From positions 1 through 5,705 of the forward strand of contig MGXL01000091.1 of assembly GCA_001801365.1 (NCBI GenBank): DNA of 5,705 bases. The letters run 5' to 3'. A model generated the notes under the pieces. It worked only from the letters and a program-made list of their open reading frames with translations. It was not told where the DNA came from and did not search any database. This document shows positions 1 through 5,705 of the stretch, piece after piece; the stretch's first letter is position 1, and every line of letters starts with the position of its first letter. Both the position numbers and the translations under genes were made by a program. This DNA is from Gammaproteobacteria bacterium RBG_16_57_12 (lineage in GTDB: Bacteria; Pseudomonadota; Gammaproteobacteria; RBG-16-57-12).

Positions 1-1593
1 CCTGAGCGCCCTCACCACCCCCACGGGAGCGATTACTTACGGCTACCACCGACCACGGGCAAGCTGAGCACGCTCGCCACCGCCGACGGCCAGGCGCTGG
101 GTTACACCTACGACGGCTTCCTGCTCAAAGGCGAGACCTTAAGCGGAGCGGTCGCCGGCAGCGTGGCGTTTACGTACAACAACGACCTCAACGTCACCGG
201 GATTAGCGTCAACGGCGCCAACATCGCCTTCGGCTACGACACCGACAACCTGCTGACCCAGGCCGGTAGTCTGAGCCTGACGAGGAACGCCCAGAACGGC
301 CTTCTCACCGGCACGACGTTGGGGTCGGTCACCACCGGCCAGGCTTACAACGGCTTCGGGGAAATGAGCCAGCTCACCGCCGCCTATGGCGGTACCGCGC
401 TCTTCAGCAGCCAATACACACGCGACCAGGCGGGCAACATCACCCAGAAAGCAGAAACCCTCATCGGCGACACCCCGGCGACCTTTACCTACGCCTACGA
501 CCAGGCCGGAAGACTCACCGAAGTGAAGAAAGACGGCGTCGTCCAGGCCGGCTACGCCTACGACCCGAACGGTAACCGCCTGAGCCTGACGACACCGGGC
601 GGCGCCGTCGGCGGCACTTACGACGCCCAGGACCGGCTGCTGGCGTATGGCGACAATACTTACACCTATACGGCGAATGGGGAACTAAAGACAAAAACAA
701 ACGGAAGCCAGACCACGAGTTACGCCTACGATGTGCTCGGGAATCTCACGAATGTCACGTTGCCCAACGGAAACGCCGTCGACTACGTGATCGACGGGAG
801 AAATCGAAGAATCGGAAAGAAGGTTAACGGAACTCTCATCCAAGGGTTCCTGTATCAAGACCAACTCCGACCGATCGCCGAGCTCGATGGCGGTGGCAAC
901 GTCATCACCCGCTTCATCTACGGCACCAAGATCAACGTGCCCGACTACCTGATTAAGGGCACAACGACGTACCGCATCCTCAGCGATCATCTCGGCAGCC
1001 CGCGGCTTATCGTGAACACCGCCAACGGTGTCGTCGAACAGCGGCTGGACTATAATGAGTTCGGTAATGTCACGACCGACAGCAATCCGGGATTCCAGCC
1101 GTTCGGCTTCGCCGGCGGACTCTATGATCAACACACCAAGCTCACCCGCTTCGGGGCCAGGGACTATGATGCGGAGACCGGCCGCTGGACGGCGAAGGAT
1201 CCGATTGGGTTCGCTGGTGGGGATGTGAACCTTTACACGTATGTTGAGAACAATCCAATAAGGTTTGTGGATCCGCTGGGATTAGTTGGAGCAGAACTCC
1301 TCCCTGATCCTGCGAATATGCCAGAGAGTGAGGAGGAGATCAGGGGTGCAGTTGAGATTATCCCTGATCTGATTCCAGGGGCGGGTCCCGCGATTAAAGG
1401 AGGCGGAGCCATCATATGCATGGCTCGCAACAACAAGCACATCCGCAAAGTGATCGACAGCTTGCGCGAAGGAATTAATAGGCATCTGGAAAAAATCCGG
1501 AACAACCAGAACTCACAGAATGTGAATCACTGGCAAAGTGAAATACGTGCGTGGCAAGAGCGGATAGAACGCCTGAAGAAGCGCCTACCATGA
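1..1593 (+). CDS. Rhs/YD-repeat polymorphic toxin, 3' part, with tip CT1 (N-terminus outside window, frame broken near base 50)
   Basis: Frame 1 is open from the window edge to the TGA at 1591-1593 and encodes the C-terminal part of an Rhs protein. YD repeats such as [12 protein letters not shown] and YAYDPNGNR run through the first half. The Rhs-associated core follows (about 970-1284), from [13 protein letters not shown] through [13 protein letters not shown] and [11 protein letters not shown] to DPLGL at 1270-1284. In this family the YD repeats form a hollow shell that encloses the toxic tip, and the tip is released by autoproteolysis near the DPxG motifs; both DPIG (1198-1209) and DPLGL are present. 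The tip, CT1, has 102 residues, the last 50 helical and charged. Upstream of about base 50 the protein continues in frame 2, so the gene carries a one-base shift here (or a sequence error). If the shift is real, the first downstream restart I see is GTG 163, giving 476 residues. Rhs identity is firm; the toxin activity is unknown. Confidence 0.9.
   Translation, partial: PERPHHPHGSDYLRLPPTTGKLSTLATADGQALGYTYDGFLLKGETLSGAVAGSVAFTYNNDLNVTGISVNGANIAFGYDTDNLLTQAGSLSLTRNAQNGLLTGTTLGSVTTGQAYNGFGEMSQLTAAYGGTALFSSQYTRDQAGNITQKAETLIGDTPATFTYAYDQAGRLTEVKKDGVVQAGYAYDPNGNRLSLTTPGGAVGGTYDAQDRLLAYGDNTYTYTANGELKTKTNGSQTTSYAYDVLGNLTNVTLPNGNAVDYVIDGRNRRIGKKVNGTLIQGFLYQDQLRPIAELDGGGNVITRFIYGTKINVPDYLIKGTTTYRILSDHLGSPRLIVNTANGVVEQRLDYNEFGNVTTDSNPGFQPFGFAGGLYDQHTKLTRFGARDYDAETGRWTAKDPIGFAGGDVNLYTYVENNPIRFVDPLGLVGAELLPDPANMPESEEEIRGAVEIIPDLIPGAGPAIKGGGAIICMARNNKHIRKVIDSLREGINRHLEKIRNNQNSQNVNHWQSEIRAWQERIERLKKRLP
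46..52 (+). other. Apparent one-base deletion (frameshift) in the Rhs shell
   Basis: Frame 2 from base 2 reads [16 protein letters not shown], good YD-repeat protein, but then meets TGA at 65-67. Frame 1 from about base 52 reads [18 protein letters not shown], which is the natural continuation. Adding one C to the CC at 49-50 would join the two as YGYHPTTGKL. This is therefore either a real inactivating deletion or a homopolymer sequencing error. Confidence 0.75.
426..1284 (+). repeat. Rhs core repeat, copy A (module 1)
   Basis: This core segment aligns with copy B (1975-2833) at a constant offset of 1549 with no net gaps, and its 3' part aligns with copy C at an offset of 2734. Bases 426-542 are identical to 1975-2091 (117 bases). 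Bases 917-1001 are identical to 3651-3735 (85 bases). Composition changes inside this copy: 541-600 has 42 of 60 G+C, but 661-720 has 28 of 60. Confidence 0.9.
1285..1593 (+). other. CT1, variable toxin tip of module 1
   Basis: This is the 102-residue sequence after DPLGL, unrelated to the tips of the other modules. Its first third is acidic ([14 protein letters not shown]). A hydrophobic glycine-rich linker follows ([17 protein letters not shown]). The last 50 residues, from [12 protein letters not shown] to the end, look like two amphipathic helices joined by an Asn/Gln-rich turn, with regularly spaced Arg/Lys/Glu, two Trp and a basic end (RLKKRLP). I recall similar short ends on other Rhs proteins but know no assigned activity. 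There are no obvious nuclease, deaminase or ADP-ribosyltransferase residues. Confidence 0.7.
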
Positions 1594-2075
1594 AGAGAAG
1601 ACCATCTCAAAAGCAGATAGGTAGCACCTTGCGTGTTTTGCGAGGTTATCAAAAGGTGCTCAGGCCCATCATGGCGGACAAATTAAATAATTCCGCCTTG
1701 TTTGTTGACCTCGCCGACATCTATGAGATTAGTGCATTGTACGTCGCCATGACGAACCGCATTCTGCGTGAAAAAAGGGCAGCTCCAAGCGAGGAAATTT
1801 GCGACAGGTTCGTAGCCATACAGGTGGAACTCCTTGAGCATTTGCCGTACCACATTAAATCGTTGCGGAAGACATTGCCACGAGTTGTCCGCGTGCTTTG
1901 CGAGCTTGAAGAGCAAGAAGTAAGGAAATCAAGGCGGACCCAACTTCGGTCAAATCGAAAGACAATACACCCTCCCAGGCGGGCAACATCACCCAGAAAG
2001 CAGAAACCCTCATCGGCGACACCCCGGCGACCTTTACCTACGCCTACGACCAGGCCGGAAGACTCACCGAAGTGA
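1590..2075 (+). CDS. Candidate immunity protein for CT1 (uncharacterised, helical; C-terminus runs into Rhs DNA)
   Basis: The chosen start is ATG 1590, which overlaps the CT1 stop as ATGA and begins [12 protein letters not shown]; a weak purine run (GAAGAAG, 1575-1581) lies upstream. The in-frame ATG at 1551 lies inside CT1 and is less likely. The product would be 161 residues. About the first 128 are unique, predicted mostly helical and rich in Leu, Arg and Glu, with no signal peptide or membrane segment, so it is probably cytoplasmic. I do not recognise a family. Its position directly after a toxin tip with a 4-base overlap, its low GC and its small size are typical of an Rhs immunity gene. 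From about 1974 the frame enters duplicated Rhs core DNA out of frame, adding about 33 basic, proline-rich residues before a TGA at 2073-2075. The native stop seems to have been lost when the repeat was joined here. Confidence 0.65.
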   Translation: MKRRPSQKQIGSTLRVLRGYQKVLRPIMADKLNNSALFVDLADIYEISALYVAMTNRILREKRAAPSEEICDRFVAIQVELLEHLPYHIKSLRKTLPRVVRVLCELEEQEVRKSRRTQLRSNRKTIHPPRRATSPRKQKPSSATPRRPLPTPTTRPEDSPK

Positions 2076-2833
2076 AGAAAGACGGCGTCGTGCAGGCGAG
2101 CTACGCCTACGACCCGAACGGCAACCGTACCGGCAAGACCGATTCGAGCGGCACGGTCGGCGGCAGCTACGACGCCCAGGACCGGCTGCTGGCGTACGGC
2201 AACAACACTTATGCCTACACCGCCAACGGTGAACTCAGCACCAAGACCACCGGGAGTGCAACCACGGGCTACACGTATGACGTCTTGGGCAACCTGCGGA
2301 ACGTCACGCTGCCGGACGGGACAACCATCGAGTACGTTGTTGATGGCCGAAATCGCAGGATCGGCAAGAAGGTCAACGGCACCTTGGTACAAGGCTTCCT
2401 GTACCAAGACCAACTGAAGCCGATTGCCGAACTCGACGGCAGCGGGGCAGTCGTGAGCCGCTTCGTCTACGCGACCGGAATCAACGTCCCCGACTACCTC
2501 ATCAAAGGGACGACCGCCTACCGCATCGTGACCGATTACCTCGGCAGCCCGAGACTCGTGATCAACACCGGCAACGGCAACGTCGAACAGCGGCTGGACT
2601 ATGATGAGTTTGGTAATATCACCCGCGACACCAATCCGGGGTTCCAGCCGTTTGGCTTTGCGGGCGGGCTCTATGATCGGGATACCAAACTTGTCCGCTT
2701 CGGGGCGCGGGATTACGACGCGGAGACCGGCCGCTGGACGGCGAAGGATCAGATTAAGTTCGCTGGGGGTGATACCAACTTGTACGGCTACTTGGTCAAT
2801 GATCCCGTAAACTACATTGATCCCGATGGACTG
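1975..2833 (+). repeat. Rhs core repeat, copy B (module 2)
   Basis: This is a second copy of the core, starting abruptly at the CCAGGCGGGCAAC sequence and ending at the DPDGL codons. Its first 117 bases are identical to 426-542; beyond 2091 it becomes clearly more diverged. The abrupt 5' edge marks the recombination junction with the preceding immunity ORF. Confidence 0.9.
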
Positions 2834-3133
2834 AAAGGTGAACGCGCCGGTAGTGGTACGCGCACCCAAACGTCTCCCACCATTGCACAGAATCCTAGTA
2901 CGAAAGCGTGGATGGATTATCTTGCACAACTCGGTGAGCTGTGGGGCACTAAGCCGCCGCAGATCGTCCAGCAATGTTTAAGATGGGAATGCACTGACTC
3001 GTCTAACTCGAAAAATGCTAGCAGCTGTTCCGTGAAGAGCGAAGGTCCTTGGCTTATCCCGAAAGGCTCCAGCTTGTCCGATTTTGGAATCAAGTGCCGA
3101 TGCGTTGAATACGGGCCAATAACCGTGAAGTAA
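2072..3133 (+). CDS. Orphan Rhs core fragment with tip CT2
   Basis: This 353-residue orphan module lacks the N-terminal shell and any export region. In the core frame the only usable start seen is GTG 2072 (the Val of the YD-repeat phrase LTEVKK), which overlaps the previous TGA as GTGA; GGAAG at 2057-2061 is a weak ribosome site. The core frame itself is open back to about 1910 without a standard start. YD repeats are followed by the Rhs-associated core, with HLG replaced by YLG in DYLGSPRLV. At residues 226-229 the first DPIG motif is changed to DQIK, while the second motif is intact as DPDGL (250-254). The tip CT2 follows (255-353). Without recombination onto a full-length Rhs protein this product is unlikely to be exported. 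It may be a silent tip donor, or a cytoplasmic product held in check by the next gene. Confidence 0.75.
   Translation: MKKDGVVQASYAYDPNGNRTGKTDSSGTVGGSYDAQDRLLAYGNNTYAYTANGELSTKTTGSATTGYTYDVLGNLRNVTLPDGTTIEYVVDGRNRRIGKKVNGTLVQGFLYQDQLKPIAELDGSGAVVSRFVYATGINVPDYLIKGTTAYRIVTDYLGSPRLVINTGNGNVEQRLDYDEFGNITRDTNPGFQPFGFAGGLYDRDTKLVRFGARDYDAETGRWTAKDQIKFAGGDTNLYGYLVNDPVNYIDPDGLKGERAGSGTRTQTSPTIAQNPSTKAWMDYLAQLGELWGTKPPQIVQQCLRWECTDSSNSKNASSCSVKSEGPWLIPKGSSLSDFGIKCRCVEYGPITVK
2834..3133 (+). other. CT2, cysteine-containing variable tip of module 2
   Basis: CT2 is 99 residues with no resemblance to CT1 or CT3. The first 20 or so residues are Ser/Thr-rich and look like a linker. Then come a short helical stretch ([16 protein letters not shown]) and five cysteines at residues 302, 307, 319, 342 and 344 of the ORF (CLRWEC, SSC, CRC). 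This spacing could bind a metal or form disulfides. I cannot assign a toxin family. The end, EYGPITVK, is short and beta-like. Confidence 0.65.
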
Positions 3134-3134
3134 C

Positions 3135-3139
3135 GGAGG
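3135..3139 (+). promoter_or_regulatory. Ribosome binding site for the DUF2007-like gene
   Basis: GGAGG lies four bases before ATG 3144, just after the CT2 stop at 3131-3133. It is one of the two best ribosome sites in the window and fixes the start of the next gene. Confidence 0.7.
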
Positions 3140-3143
3140 CGCG

Positions 3144-3482
3144 ATGATCCTGGTCTTCTCGTCTCCTGATTTAGATAGCGCCTATGTCGTGCGGGACTTG
3201 CTTGGTGGCAACGGCATCGCCGCGCAGGTATTTAACGAGAACGTCAACAGACTGCCCGGTGCGTTGTTTAACGTAACGCCCGACGCGTGGCCCGCTGTTT
3301 ACATATCCGATGATAGTCGCGCGATAGAAGCAAAGGCGTTGATCGCGGAGTTTGAAGAGAGAGCAAGTGCCACCGAATCAGATGCTAGCACCAAACCACC
3401 TTGGACATGCTCGAGGTGCGGCGAAGAAAATGCCGCGACGTTTGAGATATGCTGGAAATGTGGCGAGCCTAGAGAGGACTAA
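3144..3482 (+). CDS. DUF2007-like protein with C-terminal zinc ribbon, candidate immunity protein for CT2
   Basis: The product has 112 residues. Residues 1-70 match the DUF2007 ('putative prokaryotic signal transducing protein') pattern: [20 protein letters not shown], a central variable loop, then [19 protein letters not shown]. Residues 87-107 form a RanBP2-like zinc ribbon beginning WTC, with cysteines at 89, 92, 103 and 106 (CX2C-X10-CX2C). Stand-alone DUF2007 proteins often carry such a ribbon; their function is poorly known. There is no signal peptide or membrane segment, so it is probably cytoplasmic. It starts 10 bases after the CT2 stop behind GGAGG, the slot normally held by an immunity gene. 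That role is inferred from position. It could instead be a bystander carried with the cassette. Its TAA stop overlaps the next ATG (TAATG). Confidence 0.8.
   Translation: MILVFSSPDLDSAYVVRDLLGGNGIAAQVFNENVNRLPGALFNVTPDAWPAVYISDDSRAIEAKALIAEFEERASATESDASTKPPWTCSRCGEENAATFEICWKCGEPRED
3471..3478 (+). promoter_or_regulatory. Ribosome binding site for orphan Rhs module 3
   Basis: AGAGAGGA inside the last codons of the DUF2007-like gene sits three bases before ATG 3482. With the TAATG junction it makes translation of module 3 plausible, probably coupled to the gene before it. Confidence 0.6.
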
Positions 3483-4480
3483 TGAACTCTCACCTTACCA
3501 ACGGCACTACGATTGATTACCTGATCGATGGTCGCAATCGCCGCATCGGCAAGAAGGTCAACGGAACGTTAACGCAAGCGTTCCTCTATCAAGACCAACT
3601 GCGTCCGATCGCCGAGCTCGACGGCGGTGGCAACATCGTCACCCGCTTCGTCTACGGCACCAAGATCAACGTGCCCGACTACCTGATTAAGGGCACAACG
3701 ACGTACCGCATCCTCAGCGATCATCTCGGCAGCCCCAGGCTTGTCGTCAACACCGCCACCGGTGTCGTGGAACAGCGGCTGGACTATAATGAGTTCGGGA
3801 ACGTCACGACCGACAGCAATCCTGGATTCCAACCCTTCGGCTTCGCCGGTGGCATCTACGACCGAGACACCAAGCTCACCCGCTTCGGGGCCAGGGACTA
3901 TGATGCGGAGACGGGTCGCTGGACGGCGAAGGATCCGATTGGGTTTGCGGGTGGGGATGCGAACCTTTACGGCTACAGCCTGAATGATCCCATTAATTTG
4001 GTGGACCCCACCGGCCTGTGGAGCCTCGGCGATCCGCTGCCGCAGGGGGTGGTGGATGCGGCGGCGGGATTTGGTGATGCGCTTTCTTTAGGGTTGACAG
4101 ATTGGATTCGAGATCAAATGGACACGAATGATGTCGTGAATAAATGCTCGGGTTCTTACAGTGCTGGAGAATGGGCTGGTCTTGGCGTAGCAACAGCGAC
4201 AGGTGTAGCGGGCGGGATTCGTGCCGCTGGAACACGTGGCGCAGGACGAGAGTTCTCTCACTGGATTCCAGACCGCTTAGGCGGGCCGCGCTCGATCGGG
4301 AACGGCAATTACGTTACCCCTGCAAGGCACTACTATCACGATCCATACAGATATCCTGGTTTGCCAGGTCTCGGAGACAAGTGGAATCCGGTACGGCAAC
4401 AGTTGGATCGGATACCGAACGTCTATAAAGGCGGTGCGATTGGCGCAGGGTACGGCGCGGCTGGCATGCATGGCTGGTAA
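3482..4480 (+). CDS. Orphan Rhs core fragment with tip CT3
   Basis: This 332-residue orphan begins at ATG 3482 with [20 protein letters not shown], so only the last 180 or so residues of the core are kept. The core is nearly identical to module 1 over long stretches, including the exact 85 bases 3651-3735. Both cleavage-associated motifs are intact: DPIG at residue 151 and DPTGL at 175. The tip CT3 follows (180-332). The start codon overlaps the previous stop (TAATG) and has a good ribosome site at 3471-3478, making this the orphan most likely to be translated. It has no secretion signal or N-terminal trafficking region of its own, so export would need recombination onto a full-length Rhs protein. 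The 5' edge of the homology carries a one-base difference from the other core copies near 3497. Confidence 0.8.
   Translation: MNSHLTNGTTIDYLIDGRNRRIGKKVNGTLTQAFLYQDQLRPIAELDGGGNIVTRFVYGTKINVPDYLIKGTTTYRILSDHLGSPRLVVNTATGVVEQRLDYNEFGNVTTDSNPGFQPFGFAGGIYDRDTKLTRFGARDYDAETGRWTAKDPIGFAGGDANLYGYSLNDPINLVDPTGLWSLGDPLPQGVVDAAAGFGDALSLGLTDWIRDQMDTNDVVNKCSGSYSAGEWAGLGVATATGVAGGIRAAGTRGAGREFSHWIPDRLGGPRSIGNGNYVTPARHYYHDPYRYPGLPGLGDKWNPVRQQLDRIPNVYKGGAIGAGYGAAGMHGW
3487..4018 (+). repeat. Rhs core repeat, copy C (module 3)
   Basis: This copy is colinear with 753-1284 of copy A at an offset of 2734, apart from a one-base shift at the first few bases. It is nearly identical to copy A from about 3614 to 3970 and clearly less similar between 3500 and 3610. 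Copy B is more distant throughout this stretch. Confidence 0.85.
4019..4480 (+). other. CT3, variable tip of module 3
   Basis: CT3 has 153 residues. Its first part resembles a linker or pretoxin region recurring in Rhs tips ([20 protein letters not shown]), followed by a glycine/alanine-rich hydrophobic stretch ([20 protein letters not shown]). The second part has a His/Tyr/Pro-rich block: SHWIP with His 260 of the ORF, then [11 protein letters not shown] with His 283, His 286 and Asp 287, then a WNP and DRIPNVYKG segment and a glycine-rich end. I recall close relatives on other Rhs proteins but no assigned activity. The clustered His/Asp could be catalytic or metal-binding; that is inference only. 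Confidence 0.7.
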
Positions 4481-4501
4481 CGACTGTGGGTGTCGATAGG
4501 A

Positions 4502-5062
4502 ATGTACAGATATCAATTCACGAGCACCGTCGAAGACTTGCTGGAAGCTGAAGAGGCCGAGCGATCCTCAAGATCGGTTCGCGCGCCATTCCGTTGGGTT
4601 GCCGTTGCATTCGGCGTGACGTGGCTTGTGATCGGTATTGTTGCCTTTGACTTCACCAAGCTTAGCTGGCGACCAATCGTGTGGATTCTTCTCGGCATCG
4701 GAATACTTTACTTCTTTGCCATCAAGCCGTATTTGAAGCGGAGTCGGATCAAGAAAAATAATGCTCCCCGCCAAGACCTCACGTTGGAGTTCGGTGATGA
4801 TTGTTTAAAATTTGAAATTAGCGATGTTGGTAACTTCACCAGACGATGGGAAGAGCTTGCGGGCTTTGTTGATACCGACAAAGGCATCCTATTTTATTTC
4901 AACGATGGTATCGTGAACTGGATTCCTAATCGAGTCTTTGCAGACAAGGCAGAGAGAGATAACTTTATCGAGTTCCTGCAGAGTCACCAACCGCCCCCGA
5001 CGGCGCCGTCACCACCGTCAAGCGCAAACCCGACCCGCGCTTCGGCATGCAGGCGTCCATAA
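4502..5062 (+). CDS. YcxB-like two-helix membrane protein, candidate immunity protein for CT3
   Basis: With ATG 4502 the product has 187 codons including the stop. GTG 4490, nine bases after the CT3 stop, is an alternative that adds four residues; GGGTG at 4488-4492 suits the ATG better. The first 30 residues fit the YcxB N-terminus (RYQFTSTVEDLLEAEE). Two membrane helices follow at about 32-49 and 58-74, then a cytoplasmic domain with the family's RWEEL, ILFYFNDG and WIPNRVF pattern. YcxB-like proteins are small integral membrane proteins, and in this position an immunity role is likely; it would suggest that CT3 meets its target or inhibitor at the inner membrane. Family residues end near FLQSHQ (about 4990). 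The frame then enters Rhs DNA out of frame and adds about 24 Pro/Ala/Ser-rich residues before TAA 5060-5062. The native stop appears to have been lost. Confidence 0.75.
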   Translation: MYRYQFTSTVEDLLEAEEAERSSRSVRAPFRWVAVAFGVTWLVIGIVAFDFTKLSWRPIVWILLGIGILYFFAIKPYLKRSRIKKNNAPRQDLTLEFGDDCLKFEISDVGNFTRRWEELAGFVDTDKGILFYFNDGIVNWIPNRVFADKAERDNFIEFLQSHQPPPTAPSPPSSANPTRASACRRP

Positions 5063-5705
5063 CCGACACCACCGTCAAGCTCCCCGGCGGCCTGAGCCTG
5101 ACCGCGAGCGCCGCGCGCACCGTGAGCCTGGCGAACCCGCTCGACCCCCTGAGCCTCACCAGCCAGACCGACACCGCGACCGTCAACGGCAAGACCTGGA
5201 CCTCGGTCTACACCGCCGCCACGAGCCAGACCGTCGGCGCCAGCCCCCTGGGGCGCCAGACGACCACGACCACCGACGCCCAGGGCCGGCCGACCCAGGT
5301 CGCCGTGACCGGGCTCGCCCCCGTGAACTACGGCTATGACGCCCGCGGCCGCCTCAACCAGATCGCCCAGGGCGGCGGCGCGGAGCAAAGATCCACCACG
5401 CTCACCTACAACGCCGCGGGTTACGTAGATACCATCACCGACGCCCTCAACCGCACCCGGGGCCTCGCCTACGACGCCGCCGGAAGGGTGACGCAACAGA
5501 CCCTTCCCGACGGCCGCGTCATCGCCTACGCCTACGACGCCAACGGCAACGTCACGAGCATCACTCCACCCAGCAGACCGAGCCACGCCTTCGCCTACAC
5601 CCCGGTGGACCTGGAGGAACAGTACACCCCGCCGGTCGTGACCGGATCAAGCACCCCGGCGACCCAATACGCCTACAACCTCGACCGGCAGCTCACCGCC
5701 ATCAC
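5047..5705 (+). CDS. Rhs shell fragment, module 4 (no clear 5' start, runs off the window)
   Basis: Rhs homology in frame 1 begins at about 4996 with PDGAVTT and KPDPRFGMQ and stays open to the window edge. The frame is open back to a TAA at 4960-4962, and the first in-frame ATG is 5047 (within FGMQA), with no visible ribosome site. The sequence covers a more N-terminal part of the shell than modules 2 and 3. It includes a non-YD region (LPGGLSLTASAARTVSLANP, DPLSLTSQTDT, GRQTTTTTDAQGR) and then YD repeats (YGYDARGRLNQI, LAYDAAGRVTQQTLPDG, YAYDANGNVTSI). Its end, NLDRQLTAIT, looks like the phrase that normally comes shortly before the [15 protein letters not shown] seen at window base 2. It may lead to a fourth core and tip downstream, or be a degenerate remnant. 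Confidence 0.7.
   Translation, partial: MQASITDTTVKLPGGLSLTASAARTVSLANPLDPLSLTSQTDTATVNGKTWTSVYTAATSQTVGASPLGRQTTTTTDAQGRPTQVAVTGLAPVNYGYDARGRLNQIAQGGGAEQRSTTLTYNAAGYVDTITDALNRTRGLAYDAAGRVTQQTLPDGRVIAYAYDANGNVTSITPPSRPSHAFAYTPVDLEEQYTPPVVTGSSTPATQYAYNLDRQLTAI

Noticed and set aside
1551..1589. Upstream ATG (1551) as the start of immunity 1
   Set aside because: It adds 13 residues inside CT1; ATG 1590 gives the usual 4-base ATGA overlap and a natural N-terminus.
1721..2974. 417-residue open frame on the minus strand
   Set aside because: It lies antisense to immunity 1 and Rhs module 2 and its sequence is a mirror of the GC-rich YD repeats; no family features and no ribosome site.
426..4018. 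CRISPR array or transposon as an explanation for the repeats
   Set aside because: The repeats are long coding core copies 532 to 859 bases in length, not short spaced repeats, and no transposase or terminal inverted repeats are visible.
4478..4502. Terminator or promoter between CT3 and the YcxB-like gene
   Set aside because: The gap is only about 20 bases with no stem-loop, T run or promoter-like boxes.
4938..5339. 133-residue plus-strand open frame rich in Arg, Pro and His
   Set aside because: It is out of frame with the Rhs shell and low in complexity, typical of a shadow frame.
4984..5586. 200-residue minus-strand open frame rich in Gly, Val and Ala
   Set aside because: It is a composition effect of 77 percent GC Rhs DNA; the plus strand here is clear Rhs protein.

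Overview
The window is an accessory polymorphic-toxin locus made almost entirely of Rhs/YD-repeat coding DNA on the plus strand. It reads as four Rhs modules in a row. Each of the first three ends in a different C-terminal tip (CT) and is followed by a different small ORF in the usual immunity position. The core DNA is GC-rich with C/G-ending codons (46 of 60 bases are G+C in 5101-5160, 42 of 60 in 541-600). The small ORFs are much lower (23 of 60 in both 1681-1740 and 4801-4860), the usual mosaic of a conserved Rhs core with swapped tips. The core style suggests a high-GC Gram-negative bacterium, perhaps a proteobacterium. Nothing in the window fixes the taxon.

Layout. Module 1 (1-1593) is the 3' part of an Rhs gene whose N-terminus lies upstream; it carries tip CT1 (1285-1593). 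A one-base shift near position 50 breaks its reading frame. Its candidate immunity gene starts at 1590 with an ATGA overlap. Module 2 is an orphan core fragment (homology 1975-2833, usable start GTG 2072) with cysteine-containing tip CT2 (2834-3133), followed by a DUF2007-like protein with a zinc ribbon (3144-3482). Module 3 is a shorter orphan core (about 3487-4018, start ATG 3482) with tip CT3 (4019-4480), followed by a YcxB-like two-helix membrane protein (about 4502-5062). Module 4 (homology from about 4996, running off the window) is a more N-terminal stretch of the Rhs shell, apparently the part that comes just before the sequence seen at the start of the window.

How it fits together. 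This matches the known organisation of Rhs loci with displaced (orphan) CT/immunity cassettes. The duplicated core DNA can serve as homology for recombining a new tip onto the full-length protein, and the retained immunity genes protect against siblings carrying older tips. Less expected is that every module boundary has stop and start codons overlapping or nearly touching, so the whole row could be translated as one coupled operon. None of the three tips is a toxin family I can name. There are no RNA genes, CRISPR arrays, transposases, clear promoters or clear terminators.
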